A DNA stretch of 63,771 nt from Desulfatitalea sp. UBA4791 (GTDB lineage Bacteria; Desulfobacterota; Desulfobacteria; Desulfobacterales; Desulfosarcinaceae): NCBI GenBank assembly GCA_002402905.1, contig DHGT01000019.1:36651-100421 (forward strand), written 5' to 3'. The translations under genes were made by a program, and so were the position numbers. Below, in pieces: positions 51,025 through 60,335 of this stretch (positions within the stretch are counted from its first letter, which is position 1; the number at the start of each line of letters is the position of its first letter). Under the pieces are notes generated by a model. It ran no database searches, was not told the origin of the DNA, and saw only the letters and a program-made list of their open reading frames with translations.

Positions 51025-51741
51025 ATGCAACAGAACCATGTCAAAAGCGCCCTTATACTGGGGGTGTGCCTCTTGTTGGGGCTTGCCGCACTGGGATACC
51101 TGCTGGGCACCAGCGCACTCAAGTTCAAGGCCTACGAGCGCACGGTCACCGTAAAAGGACTTTCGGAACGGGAGTATCCGGCCGATATTGTCATTTGGCC
51201 CATCAGCTTCGTGGAGGCCGGAAACGACTTGACCGAGCTCTATCTCGTCACCGAAAGGCACACCCAGACCCTGATCGCCTTTCTGGAGGCCAATGGGATC
51301 GAACGGCAGGAGTTGACCGTATCGGCGCCCGGCATCAGCGACAAGCTGGCCCAGGGCTATGAAAAGGCGCGGATCGAATTCCGATACATGGCCACCCAGA
51401 CCGTGACCGTGTATAGTTCCAAGATCGATACCGTGCGAGCGGCCATGAACAAAATGGGCGATCTGGGCAAGCAGGGCATCGCCATTGCGGACAATACGTA
51501 TGAGCATGCCACCGAATATCTGTTCACCCGGCTCAACGAGGTCAAACCGTCCATGATCGAAGAGGCCACCACCCAGGCCAGGGAGGTGGCGGAAAAATTC
51601 GCCAAGGACTCCAAGAGCCGGCTGGGCAAGATCAAACGGGCCAGCCAGGGGCAGTTTTCCATCGGTGACCGGGACCGTAATAATCCGCACATCAAAAAGG
51701 TGCGGGTCGTTTCGACCATCGAATACTATCTCTCGGATTGA
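51025..51741 (+). CDS. SIMPL-domain (DUF541) protein
   Basis: The 238-residue protein has an N-terminal membrane anchor (ALILGVCLLLGLAALGYLLG) and a periplasmic SIMPL domain, with the family phrases VTVKGLSEREYPADIV, EANGIERQELTVSAP and STIEYYLSD. AAGGAGG lies five bases before the ATG at 51025. The function of the family is not settled; some members are linked to envelope stress. Confidence 0.87.
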   Translation: MQQNHVKSALILGVCLLLGLAALGYLLGTSALKFKAYERTVTVKGLSEREYPADIVIWPISFVEAGNDLTELYLVTERHTQTLIAFLEANGIERQELTVSAPGISDKLAQGYEKARIEFRYMATQTVTVYSSKIDTVRAAMNKMGDLGKQGIAIADNTYEHATEYLFTRLNEVKPSMIEEATTQAREVAEKFAKDSKSRLGKIKRASQGQFSIGDRDRNNPHIKKVRVVSTIEYYLSD

Positions 51742-51827
51742 GCTTTTTGGTCAAACGCCACTTGCCCGGCTGTGACCTTTTAAGGTATGGGAGTGCGGAA
51801 ATACTTTAAAGTAGAAGGAGCATCTGT

Positions 51828-52316
51828 ATGGAACCATGCCCTTGCGGCAGCGGTCAGACTTACGCGGCCTGCTGCCGGCCATTGATCGAAGAGGGACAAC
51901 CCGCACCAACGGCCGAGGCCTTGATGCGCGCACGCTATACGGCCCATGTCAAAGGGGCCGTGGATTTCGTTGAGGACAGCACCCATCCCCGCAAGCGCGG
52001 GGCCGTCAACCGCGACCAGGTGCTGGAGTGGTCCAAGACAGCGGAGTGGCTGGGGCTGGAGATCGTGGCCACCGAAGCCGGCTGTCCGGAGGACGATACG
52101 GGTACGGTGGAATTCAACGCCCGTTACCGCCAGAAGGACAAGACCATCGACCACAGGGAGATCGCCAAATTCGTGAAGAAGGACGGCAAATGGTATTTCA
52201 TGGACGGCAAGGCGCCCAAGACGGTGCAGTTCGTCCGCCAGGGCCCCAAAGTGGGCCGCAACGATCCGTGCCCCTGCGGGAGCGGGAAAAAATTTAAAAA
52301 GTGTTGCGGCGCTTGA
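51828..52316 (+). CDS. YchJ-family SEC-C motif protein
   Basis: The 162-residue protein has SEC-C zinc motifs at both ends (CPCGSGQTYAACC and CPCGSGKKFKKCC) and the YchJ middle (ALMRARYTAHVKGAVDFV, FNARYRQKDKTIDHREIAKFVKKDGKWYFMDG). Typical length. Family function unknown. Confidence 0.9.
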   Translation: MEPCPCGSGQTYAACCRPLIEEGQPAPTAEALMRARYTAHVKGAVDFVEDSTHPRKRGAVNRDQVLEWSKTAEWLGLEIVATEAGCPEDDTGTVEFNARYRQKDKTIDHREIAKFVKKDGKWYFMDGKAPKTVQFVRQGPKVGRNDPCPCGSGKKFKKCCGA

Positions 52317-52354
52317 GCGCACGCCAGTCGTTGAAATTGATGAGTTCCCTAGTG

Positions 52355-52371
52355 GACGGCGCCGTAAAAAA
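52355..52371. repeat. Solo left end of repeat element B
   Basis: GACGGCGCCGTAA matches the first 13 bases of the element at 41966-42090; the rest is missing and A-rich sequence follows. It lies just before cheX. Confidence 0.5.
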
Positions 52372-52393
52372 ATAAAGAAAGGTGACTAGTTTA

Positions 52394-52849
52394 ATGGATG
52401 TAAAGTATATCAATCCGTTCCTCTCGGCCGTGAAGAACGTGTTCGAAACCATGATCGAGGTCCCCTACACCCTGGGCAAGCCCACGATCAAAAAGGATAT
52501 GACCTCGACCTTCGAGATCAGCGGCATCATCGGTATCAGCGGCGAGGTGACCGGCTGTGTGGTGGTCAGCTTTCCCGAGAAAATCGCACTGGAGCTGGCC
52601 TCGGCCATGCTGGGAGAGAAGTTGGAGAAGGTGGACTCGGACTGCACGGATGCCATCGGCGAGATCGCCAACATGGTGGCCGGTGACGCCAAGAAGGATT
52701 TTCCCCAGACCAATACGACCATCTCCGTGCCCAGCGTGGTGCTGGGCATGCACCGCATCGCCTTCCCCAAGGGCGTTCCTATCATTTCCATCCCCTGCCA
52801 GACCGACAAGGGCGCCTTCGCCATCGATGTGGCCATCAAAATGACCTGA
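52394..52849 (+). CDS. CheX-like chemotaxis phosphatase
   Basis: The 151-residue protein belongs to the CheC/CheX/FliY group, which dephosphorylates CheY. It shows the E-x-x-N active-site pattern in DAIGEIANMVAGD, with a beta-sheet core (FEISGIIGISGEVTGCVVVSF) and the paired C-terminal half. The start ATG is 52394; a GTG at 52382 is also possible. It is convergent with gltD. Its target may be a lone receiver such as that at 42230. Confidence 0.88.
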   Translation: MDVKYINPFLSAVKNVFETMIEVPYTLGKPTIKKDMTSTFEISGIIGISGEVTGCVVVSFPEKIALELASAMLGEKLEKVDSDCTDAIGEIANMVAGDAKKDFPQTNTTISVPSVVLGMHRIAFPKGVPIISIPCQTDKGAFAIDVAIKMT

Positions 52850-52856
52850 TTTCAGG

Positions 52857-54326
52857 TTAGCGGATCAGGGGCAGGTCACAGCACCCCTTGGCCGGCAGGT
52901 CGCTCTTGCCCATGAGGTAGATATCCACCTCCCGGGCTGCCTCGCGGCCTTCGGAGATGGCCCAGACGATGAGCGACTGGCCGCGATGGGCGTCGCCCGC
53001 CGTGAAGATGCCCGGCGTATCGGTCATGTAGCCGCTGCTGGTGGCGAGGGCGCCCCCGGCCGTGGTCTTCAGATCCAGCCCGTCTGCCAGAGCCTTGACC
53101 TCCGGTCCGCTGTAGCCGATGGCAATGAGCACCAGGTCGGCTTTCCACACCCGTTCGCTTCCGGCTATCTCTTCGATACGCGGCGGCCCGCCGGGTTGGG
53201 CATGCATGCGGACCTCCACCGTGGTCAGCGCTTCGACCCGCCCATGACCCGAAAATTCCTTGGTCAAGACGCTCCAGTGGCGCTCGCCGCCCTCCTCGTG
53301 GGAGCTGCTGGTGCGCAGCCGCATGGGATAGTAGGGCCAGGGTTGGTGCGCCGGCCGATCCGGAGTGGGTTGGGCCGCGGCCTCGAAGTTGGTTACCGAG
53401 CGGGTGTTCTGGCGCAGGCAGGTGCCGACGCAGTCGCTGCCCGTGTCCCCGCCGCCGATGACGATCACATCCTTACCTTCGGCGCTGATGCGCTCGATGC
53501 CCAGGGCCGCCAGGTCGTCGCCGGCATTGATGCGATTCTGCTGGGCGAGAAAATCCATGGCAAAGTGAATGCCTGCCAGTTCACGGCCGGGCAGGGGCAG
53601 GTCGCGCGGCACCGTGGCCCCCAGGCAGAGCACCACGGCGTCGAACGCTTTGAGTGTTTTGGGGTCCAGGTTGACGCCCACATGGGCGTTGACGCGGAAT
53701 TGGATGCCCTCCTGCTGAAGGATGTCGAGCCGCCGCTCGATCACATGCTTTTCCATCTTGAAGTCGGGAATGCCGTAGCGCAGCAGGCCGCCGATGCGAT
53801 TGCTGCGCTCGAAGACCGTGACCCGGTGGCCGGCCCGGTTGAGTTGCTGGGCGCAGGCCAGGCCCGATGGTCCCGAACCCACCACGGCCACGCGCCGGCC
53901 ACTGCGTCCGGCCGGCGGCCGGGGCTGGATCCAGCCCTGGGTAAAGGCATACTCGATGATCTCCTTTTCGATCTGCTCGATGGTGACCGCCGGTTCGTTG
54001 ATGGCGAGCACGCAGGCCTCCTCGCATGGCGCCGGGCAGAGGCGGCCGGTGAATTCGGGGAAGTTGTTGGTGGCGCCGAGCCGTTCGATGGCCTCTTTCC
54101 AGAGTCCGCGGTAGACCGCATCGTTCCATTCGGGAATCAGGTTGCCCAACGGGCAGCCCGAAATGCAGGTGGGCACGCCGCAATCCATGCAGCGTGCGGC
54201 CTGGGCGGTGAGTTTCTCTTTGGGAAACGGTTCGTAGATCTCCCGATAGTCGCCGGTGCGCACCTCCACCGGACGCCGCTTGGGCAGCTCGCGGTCATAC
54301 TCCTTGAATCCGGTCGGTTTTCCCAT
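52857..54326 (-). CDS. gltD: Glutamate synthase small subunit
   Basis: The 489-residue protein passes electrons from NAD(P)H to the large subunit. It has N-terminal iron-sulfur Cys motifs (CMDCGVPTC, CPLGNLIPEWN, CPAPCEEAC), an FAD loop VVGSGPSGLACAQQL, a second nucleotide site VIVIGGGDTGSDCVG, and the closing GDAHRGQSLIVWAISEGREAA. The ATG at 54326 is 11 bases after gltB; the open frame to 54428 is ignored. Confidence 0.95.
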   Translation of the reverse strand: MGKPTGFKEYDRELPKRRPVEVRTGDYREIYEPFPKEKLTAQAARCMDCGVPTCISGCPLGNLIPEWNDAVYRGLWKEAIERLGATNNFPEFTGRLCPAPCEEACVLAINEPAVTIEQIEKEIIEYAFTQGWIQPRPPAGRSGRRVAVVGSGPSGLACAQQLNRAGHRVTVFERSNRIGGLLRYGIPDFKMEKHVIERRLDILQQEGIQFRVNAHVGVNLDPKTLKAFDAVVLCLGATVPRDLPLPGRELAGIHFAMDFLAQQNRINAGDDLAALGIERISAEGKDVIVIGGGDTGSDCVGTCLRQNTRSVTNFEAAAQPTPDRPAHQPWPYYPMRLRTSSSHEEGGERHWSVLTKEFSGHGRVEALTTVEVRMHAQPGGPPRIEEIAGSERVWKADLVLIAIGYSGPEVKALADGLDLKTTAGGALATSSGYMTDTPGIFTAGDAHRGQSLIVWAISEGREAAREVDIYLMGKSDLPAKGCCDLPLIR

Positions 54327-54337
54327 GTGAGTCTCGC

Positions 54338-57300
54338 CTATTCCTTGCCCGGACCGGCCTGGCCGGCCAGGGCCCGCTTGTAATCGACGGGAATGATCTT
54401 GATGAACCGGGGCAGCAACGTCTCCCATCGATCGAGCACCCGCCGGGCCACCGGGCTCTGTGTATAGTCGAAGTGGCGCCGGATCATCTGCTGCAACTCG
54501 TCACGGTCCTCGTCCGTTGCCACCGGATCGAGATCCACCATCTCGCGGTTGCAGCGCAGCCGGCCGAAATCGCCCGTTTCGTCCAGCACATAGAGGATGC
54601 CGCCGCTCATGCCGGCCGCGGTGTTGCGTCCGGTGGGGCCCAGGATCACCACCCGGCCGCCGGTCATGTATTCGCAGGCATGGTCGCCGGTGCCCTCCAC
54701 CACGGCCTGCACACCGCTGTTGCGCACGCAGAAGCGCTCGCCGCAGATGCCGCGAACATAAGCCTCGCCGCCGGTGGCGCCGTAAAAGGCCACGTTGCCG
54801 ATGATCACATTCTCTTCGGCCGCGAAGGTCGCCTGCGACGGCGGTCGGATCACCAGTTTGGCTCCCGAGAGTCCTTTGCCGAAATAGTCGTTGGCATCGC
54901 CGTGGATAATGGCGGTCATGCCCTTGACGCCAAAGGCGAAGAAGCTCTGGCCGGCCGAGCCCCGGCAACTCAGGACCAGGCTGTCGTCGGGCAGTCCCGC
55001 CTCGCCGAATCGTTCGCAGAGCTCGCTGCTCAGGCGCGTGCCGAAAGTGCGGTGGATGTTGCGCAGGGTCACATCGACGCGCACCGGCCGGCGCTCGTCG
55101 AACAGCGGCGCGGCCTGGGCGCGCACCTGCTCTTCCAGGGATTCGTCGAAGGGCTGGTCTTTGATATCGCCGCAATGGGCCATGACGTGTACCGGCGTTT
55201 TGACCCGGCGCAGCACATCGGTGAGGTCCACGCCCCGGGCCTTCCAGTGGTCGATGGCCGGCGTAAAATCGAGCACCTGGGTGCGGCCCACCATCTCCGT
55301 CATCCGCCGGAAGCCGAGCCGGGCCATGATGTGGCGCAGCTCTTCGGCCATGAAACGCATCATGTGGATCACGTGTTCCGGCCGGCCGGCGAACTTCTTG
55401 CGCAGCTCCGGGTCCTGGGTGGCGATGCCCACCGGGCAAGTGTTCAGGTGGCAGACGCGCATCATGATGCAGCCCAGGGCCACCAGCGATAGGGTGCCGA
55501 AGCCGAACTCCTCGGCCCCAAGCAGGCAGGCGATGGCCACGTCGCGGCCGGTCTTGAGCTGGCCGTCGCATTCGAGCACCATGCGGTCGCGCAAGCCGTT
55601 GATCACCAGGGTCTGGTGGGCCTCGGGCAGGCCCAGCTCCCAGGGGGCGCCGGCATAACGGATCGATCCCTGGGGAGAGGCGCCCGTGCCGCCCGTGTCG
55701 CCGCTGATCAGCACGCAGTCGGCCCCCCCCTTGACCACGCCGGCGGCGATGGTGCCCACGCCCACGGTGGAGACCAGCTTGACGCTGATGCGGGCCCGCC
55801 GGTTGGCGCGCTTCAGATCGTAGATCAGCTGGGAGAGATCCTCGATGGAGTAGATGTCGTGGTGCGGCGGCGGCGATATCAAGCCCACATACGGGGTGCT
55901 GTGGCGCGTCCGGGCGATCCAGGGGTAGACCTTGAAGCCGGGCAGCTGGCCGCCCTCGCCGGGCTTGGCGCCCTGGGCCATCTTGATCTGCAGCTCGGCG
56001 GCGCTGATCAGGTAGTCGCCGGTGACCCCGAAGCGGCCCGAGGCGATCTGCTTGATGGCGCTGTTGCGCCAGTCGCCGTTGGCATCGGGCTTGTAACGGT
56101 CCGCATCTTCTCCGCCTTCGCCGCTGTTGCTGCGGCCGCCAATGCGGTTCATGGCGATGGCCACGGCCTCGTGGGCCTCCTTGCTGATCGAGCCATAGGA
56201 CATGGCGCCGGTCTTGAAGCGCTTGACGATGTCGGTCCATGGCTCTACTTCTTCGAGGGGCACCGGCGGCCGGTCGGGGTGAAAATCGATCAGGCCGCGC
56301 AGCAGCCCTTCGCTGCGGTTTTGCGCGTCCACCGTCGCCGAGTAGGCCTGCCATTTGTCCCAGTCGTCGTCGAACACGGCCTGGCGGAAGCGGGCCAGCA
56401 TGGTCGGGTTGTACTGGTGCGCTTCCCCGTCGCGCCGCCACTTGTATTTTCCGCCCGAGGGCAGCACCGGCGGTGCGGCCGGATCCCAACGCCCGAAGGC
56501 GCGTGCATGGCGGGAGAGGGTTTCCGTGGCGATACTCTCCAGATCGGCACCTTCGATGCGCGTGGCTGTGTCGGTGAAGAAGCGTTCGACCACGGCCGGC
56601 GACACCCCCAGGCATTCGAAGATCTGAGCCCCCTGGTAACTCTGCAGGGTGGAGATACCCACCTTGGACATTACCTTGAGAACCCCCTTTTCCACGGCAT
56701 GGATGTACTTCTCCACGGTTGTCGCCGGGTCGGCCACCTTGAGCTCGCCGGCCGTGACCATGGCCGTAGCGGTGTCGAAGACCATGTAGGGGTTGATCGC
56801 GCCGGCGCCGTAGCCGAGCAGGCAGCAGAAGTGATGCACCTCCCGCGGTTCGGCGCTCTCCACCACCAGGCCGCAGCGGGTCCGCAGCCCTTCGCGGATC
56901 AGATGATGGTGCACGCCGGCCACGGCGAGAAGAGCGGGAATGGGCGCCCGCTTCTCATCGGCGGCGCGGTCGGAAAGCACCAACACCGTGGCGCCTTCGC
57001 GCACCGCCTCGGCCGCCGCCCGGCAGAGAGCTGTCATGCCCTGGTTCAGCCCTGCGGCACCTTTGGCGGCCGCAAAACAAGCGTCCAACCGGACCGTTTG
57101 GATGCCGGGTTGATCGCAGGCACACAGGGCCGCCAGGTGGGCGTTGGTCAAAATGGGGCCGTCCAGCCGGAGGCGGCGACAGTGCCACGGGGATTCGTCG
57201 AGCAGGTTCTGTTCGCTTCCCAGATAGGTATGTAGTGAGGTGACCAGCTCTTCGCGGATGGCGTCCAGGGGTGGGTTGGTCACCTGGGCGAAGAGCTGCC

Positions 57301-58879
57301 GGAAGTAGTCGTAGAGCAGTCGCGGACGGCGCGACAGGATGGCCGGTGGAATGTCGTCCCCCATGGAGCCGGTGGGCTCCTTGCCGTCTATCAGCATGGG
57401 CGGGAGGATCAGCTTGAGGTCCTCCTGGGTATAGCCGAACAGATGGTATCGGCGCCGCAGAATAGCGGGGTCGGGCGCCATCGGTGCTTTGGCCGGCGCC
57501 AGCCGCTCCAGGGTCAACTGGTTGTCGCGCAGCCATCGGCCATAGGGCCGGCGGCCGACCACCGCGGCCTTGATCTCCTCGTCCGGCACGATGCGGCCGG
57601 TCTCCAGGTCGGCCAGAAACATGCGGCCTGGTTGCAGGCGGCCTTTGTGCAGCACCCGTTCGGGGGCGATTTCCAGCACCCCGGCCTCCGAGGCCATGAC
57701 CACCAGGCCGTCGCGGGTCACGGTGTAGCGCGAAGGGCGCAGGCCGTTGCGGTCCAGCACCGCCCCGATGCAGCGGCCGTCGCTGAATGGCACGGTGGCC
57801 GGTCCGTCCCAAGGTTCCGAGAGATGGGCATGGTACTCGTAGAAGGCGCGGCGTTTGTCGGCCATGGCCGCGTGGTGCTGCCACGCCTCGGGAATCAACA
57901 TCATGATGCAATGGGGCAGGGTGCGTCCGGCGTGGTAGAGCAGCTCCACCACGCTGTCCAGGCTGGCCGAATCGCTGGCCCCGGGGCGGACCACGGGCAT
58001 CAGCTTGGCCAGGTCCCGGCCAAAAAGGGAAGACGCCATGCGCGCCTCGCGCGATCGCAGCCAGTTCAGGTTGCCGCGCAGGGTGTTGATCTCGCCGTTG
58101 TGGGCGATGAAACGAAACGGATGGGCCAGGTCCCAGGAGGGAAAGGTGTTGGTGCTGTAGCGCTGATGCACCATGGCCAGGGCGCTCTCCAGCTCGGCCT
58201 CGGCCAGGTCGGGAAAGAAACCGCCCACCTGGTCGGCCGAGAACATCCCTTTATATATAAAGGTGCGGCTGGAGAGGCTGGGAACATGAAATTTCTTCTT
58301 TTCCGACAGGTCGGCGGCCAGGGCCGCCTTTTCCACCTGGCGTCGGATCAGGTAGAGCCGGCGTTCGAAATCGGCCTGGTCCAATGCCGCGTCGCCGCAC
58401 CCGATGAAGATCTGCTGGACGTGTGGTGCCGCATGGCGCGACAATGGGCCCAGAACGTCCGGCCGTACCGGTACCGGGCGCCAGCCGAGCACCCGCTGGC
58501 CCTCTCGTCGGGTCAAGGTTTCAAGCTGGGTTTTGCAAAAGGTCTGCTGGTCGGCGGCATGGGGGAGAAAGACCAGGCCGCTGGCATATCGGCCTGCCGG
58601 GGGCAGATCCATACCGTCGTCTCGGCACAGGCGCCGGAAGAAGCGGTCCGGCATCTGGATCATAATGCCGGCTCCGTCGCCGGTTTCCGCATCGCAGGCC
58701 AGTGCGCCGCGGTGGGCCAGGTTGAGCAGAATCTGCAGGCCGTTGGCGACGATATCGTGGGAGGGGGTGCCGTCGAGGCGGCAGATGAATCCGACCCCGC
58801 AGGCATCGTGTTCCCAGCGCGGATCATACAGACCCGTCCGGGCGGGCGCTTCGGGCGGCAGGTCGGACAACCGCGTCAT
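54338..58879 (-). CDS. gltB: Glutamate synthase large subunit
   Basis: The 1513-residue enzyme makes glutamate from glutamine and 2-oxoglutarate. The N-terminal glutaminase has its catalytic Cys at residue 27 (HDACGVGF, so a propeptide is cut), with the FAHRGAL-like LAHRGALACDAETGDGAG following. The central and FMN domains follow (GGRSNSGEGGEDADRY, KPGEGGQLPGFKV, GDTGGTGASPQGSIRYAG), then the 3Fe-4S Cys in MMRVCHLNTCPVGIATQ and the C-terminal GXGXG beta-helix. AAGGA precedes the ATG. Paired with gltD it gives the GOGAT route of ammonia assimilation. Confidence 0.97.
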   Translation of the reverse strand: MTRLSDLPPEAPARTGLYDPRWEHDACGVGFICRLDGTPSHDIVANGLQILLNLAHRGALACDAETGDGAGIMIQMPDRFFRRLCRDDGMDLPPAGRYASGLVFLPHAADQQTFCKTQLETLTRREGQRVLGWRPVPVRPDVLGPLSRHAAPHVQQIFIGCGDAALDQADFERRLYLIRRQVEKAALAADLSEKKKFHVPSLSSRTFIYKGMFSADQVGGFFPDLAEAELESALAMVHQRYSTNTFPSWDLAHPFRFIAHNGEINTLRGNLNWLRSREARMASSLFGRDLAKLMPVVRPGASDSASLDSVVELLYHAGRTLPHCIMMLIPEAWQHHAAMADKRRAFYEYHAHLSEPWDGPATVPFSDGRCIGAVLDRNGLRPSRYTVTRDGLVVMASEAGVLEIAPERVLHKGRLQPGRMFLADLETGRIVPDEEIKAAVVGRRPYGRWLRDNQLTLERLAPAKAPMAPDPAILRRRYHLFGYTQEDLKLILPPMLIDGKEPTGSMGDDIPPAILSRRPRLLYDYFRQLFAQVTNPPLDAIREELVTSLHTYLGSEQNLLDESPWHCRRLRLDGPILTNAHLAALCACDQPGIQTVRLDACFAAAKGAAGLNQGMTALCRAAAEAVREGATVLVLSDRAADEKRAPIPALLAVAGVHHHLIREGLRTRCGLVVESAEPREVHHFCCLLGYGAGAINPYMVFDTATAMVTAGELKVADPATTVEKYIHAVEKGVLKVMSKVGISTLQSYQGAQIFECLGVSPAVVERFFTDTATRIEGADLESIATETLSRHARAFGRWDPAAPPVLPSGGKYKWRRDGEAHQYNPTMLARFRQAVFDDDWDKWQAYSATVDAQNRSEGLLRGLIDFHPDRPPVPLEEVEPWTDIVKRFKTGAMSYGSISKEAHEAVAIAMNRIGGRSNSGEGGEDADRYKPDANGDWRNSAIKQIASGRFGVTGDYLISAAELQIKMAQGAKPGEGGQLPGFKVYPWIARTRHSTPYVGLISPPPHHDIYSIEDLSQLIYDLKRANRRARISVKLVSTVGVGTIAAGVVKGGADCVLISGDTGGTGASPQGSIRYAGAPWELGLPEAHQTLVINGLRDRMVLECDGQLKTGRDVAIACLLGAEEFGFGTLSLVALGCIMMRVCHLNTCPVGIATQDPELRKKFAGRPEHVIHMMRFMAEELRHIMARLGFRRMTEMVGRTQVLDFTPAIDHWKARGVDLTDVLRRVKTPVHVMAHCGDIKDQPFDESLEEQVRAQAAPLFDERRPVRVDVTLRNIHRTFGTRLSSELCERFGEAGLPDDSLVLSCRGSAGQSFFAFGVKGMTAIIHGDANDYFGKGLSGAKLVIRPPSQATFAAEENVIIGNVAFYGATGGEAYVRGICGERFCVRNSGVQAVVEGTGDHACEYMTGGRVVILGPTGRNTAAGMSGGILYVLDETGDFGRLRCNREMVDLDPVATDEDRDELQQMIRRHFDYTQSPVARRVLDRWETLLPRFIKIIPVDYKRALAGQAGPGKE

Positions 58880-58900
58880 ATTCGGTCCTTCCCCAATGGA

Positions 58901-59641
58901 TTATTCGTCCATGATGTCGTCGGGCAGGTCGGCGTTATTGTAGACTTTCTGAACGTCGTCGCAATCTTCCAGGGCGTCGATGAGACGGATCAGCTTCTGG
59001 GCCGTTTCGCCCTCCACCGGCGTCAGGTTCTGGGGCACCATGCTGACTTCGGCCACCACGTAGGGGATCTCTTTGGCGTCGATGGTCGCCTTGACCGCCT
59101 CGAAGCTCTCCGGCTCGGTGATCACCTCGAAGTTGTCCCCGTCGTCGCGCACATCCTCGGCACCCGCCTCGAGGGCCAGCTCCATCAAGGCGTCTTCCTC
59201 CACGGCGCCTTTTTCGATGACCAGGTAGCCTTTCTTGTCGAACATCCAGGAGACGCAGCCGCTTTCACCCATGTTGCCGCCGTGTTTGGTCAGGGCGTGG
59301 CGGATTTCGGAAACCGCCCGGTTCTTGTTATCGGTGACGGAATCGATCAGGATCGCCACACCGCCCGGACCGTACCCTTCGTAGGTGTTCTCTTCGTAAG
59401 TCACGCCCTCCAGCTCGCCGGTGCCCTTCTTGATGGCCCGCTCCATGTTGTCCTTGGGCATGTTCTCGGCCTTGGCCGCGATGATGGCCGCCCGCAAGCG
59501 GGGATTGGCGTTGGCATCGCCGCCGCCCAGGCGGGCGGCCATGGTAATTTCCTTGATCAGTTTGGTGAACACCTTGCCGCGCTTGGCGTCGGCCGCGCCC
59601 TTGCGGTGTTTGATATTGGCCCACTTGCTGTGCCCTGACAT
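58901..59641 (-). CDS. YebC/PmpR-family protein
   Basis: The 246-residue protein starts MSGHSKWANIKHRKGAADAK, the family signature, and has GGDANANPRLRAAI and YEGYGPGGVAILID. Family members act as transcription regulators or as translation factors for proline stretches. It lies between rlmE and gltB on the same strand, with gaps of 12 and 21 bases. Confidence 0.95.
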   Translation of the reverse strand: MSGHSKWANIKHRKGAADAKRGKVFTKLIKEITMAARLGGGDANANPRLRAAIIAAKAENMPKDNMERAIKKGTGELEGVTYEENTYEGYGPGGVAILIDSVTDNKNRAVSEIRHALTKHGGNMGESGCVSWMFDKKGYLVIEKGAVEEDALMELALEAGAEDVRDDGDNFEVITEPESFEAVKATIDAKEIPYVVAEVSMVPQNLTPVEGETAQKLIRLIDALEDCDDVQKVYNNADLPDDIMDE

Positions 59642-59653
59642 GTGTCGTTCCTC

Positions 59654-60268
59654 CTACTTTTTGCCCAGGCCGATGATGAAGATCTCACGGCTGGCTTTTC
59701 GACTGCTCTGGGGTTTGAAGATCTGCATGCGGTCGAACCGCATTTTGACATCGTCACAAAAGGCCTTGAAGTCCTCGCCCTGAAAAATTTTGCACACAAA
59801 GTGACCGCCGGGCTTCAGCAACGCATCGGCCATGGCCAGTGCGGTTCGGCACAATTCGAACGAGCGCACTGCATCGCTGAACTTATGGCCCGTGGTCTGC
59901 GGCGCCATGTCGCTGAGCACCACCGCGAACCTACTGCCCAGGGCCTCCTCCGGGTTTTGCGCCACTTCGTAAATGTCGCCCACGATCGTGGTCACGTTGC
60001 CCGGCAGCTGTTCGGTCACCGGCTTCAGGTCCACACCCACAACCCGGCCGCCCGGGCCGGTCTGCTCGGCGGCGAACTTCAGCCATGAGCCCGGCGCGCA
60101 CCCCAGATCCAGGATCCGGTCGCCCTTGCCGATGATGCGATGCTTGTTCTGGATTTCATCCAGCTTGTATACCGATCGGGCCGGGTAGTTTTCTTTTTTG
60201 GCACGGCGGGTATAGTGGTCCTGCCACTGGCCTTTTCGGCCACTCGGGCCGCTGATTTTCCGCTTCAT
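59654..60268 (-). CDS. rlmE: 23S rRNA (uridine-2552 2'-O) methyltransferase
   Basis: The 204-residue FtsJ/RrmJ enzyme shows the SAM loop ILDLGCAPGSWLKFA, a K-D-K-E-type set (Lys near YPARSVYKLDE, Asp in LSDMAPQTTG, Lys in FVCKIFQGED) and length typical of the family. It follows radA on the same strand after 67 bases. Confidence 0.94.
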   Translation of the reverse strand: MKRKISGPSGRKGQWQDHYTRRAKKENYPARSVYKLDEIQNKHRIIGKGDRILDLGCAPGSWLKFAAEQTGPGGRVVGVDLKPVTEQLPGNVTTIVGDIYEVAQNPEEALGSRFAVVLSDMAPQTTGHKFSDAVRSFELCRTALAMADALLKPGGHFVCKIFQGEDFKAFCDDVKMRFDRMQIFKPQSSRKASREIFIIGLGKK

Positions 60269-60335
60269 AGTATTTATGCCTGGGTCAAGTCAATGAGATC
60301 GAAAGCGTCAGGGGGGTTGCCGTTTGGATCATGGT

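Noticed and set aside
55616..57235. 539-residue plus-strand open frame
   Set aside because: Antisense to gltB; no start signal and no recognisable domain.
57443..59638. 731-residue plus-strand open frame
   Set aside because: It is antisense to gltB and yebC, which are certain, and its sequence is Gly/His/Val-rich low-quality translation. It is a shadow of GC-rich codon use.
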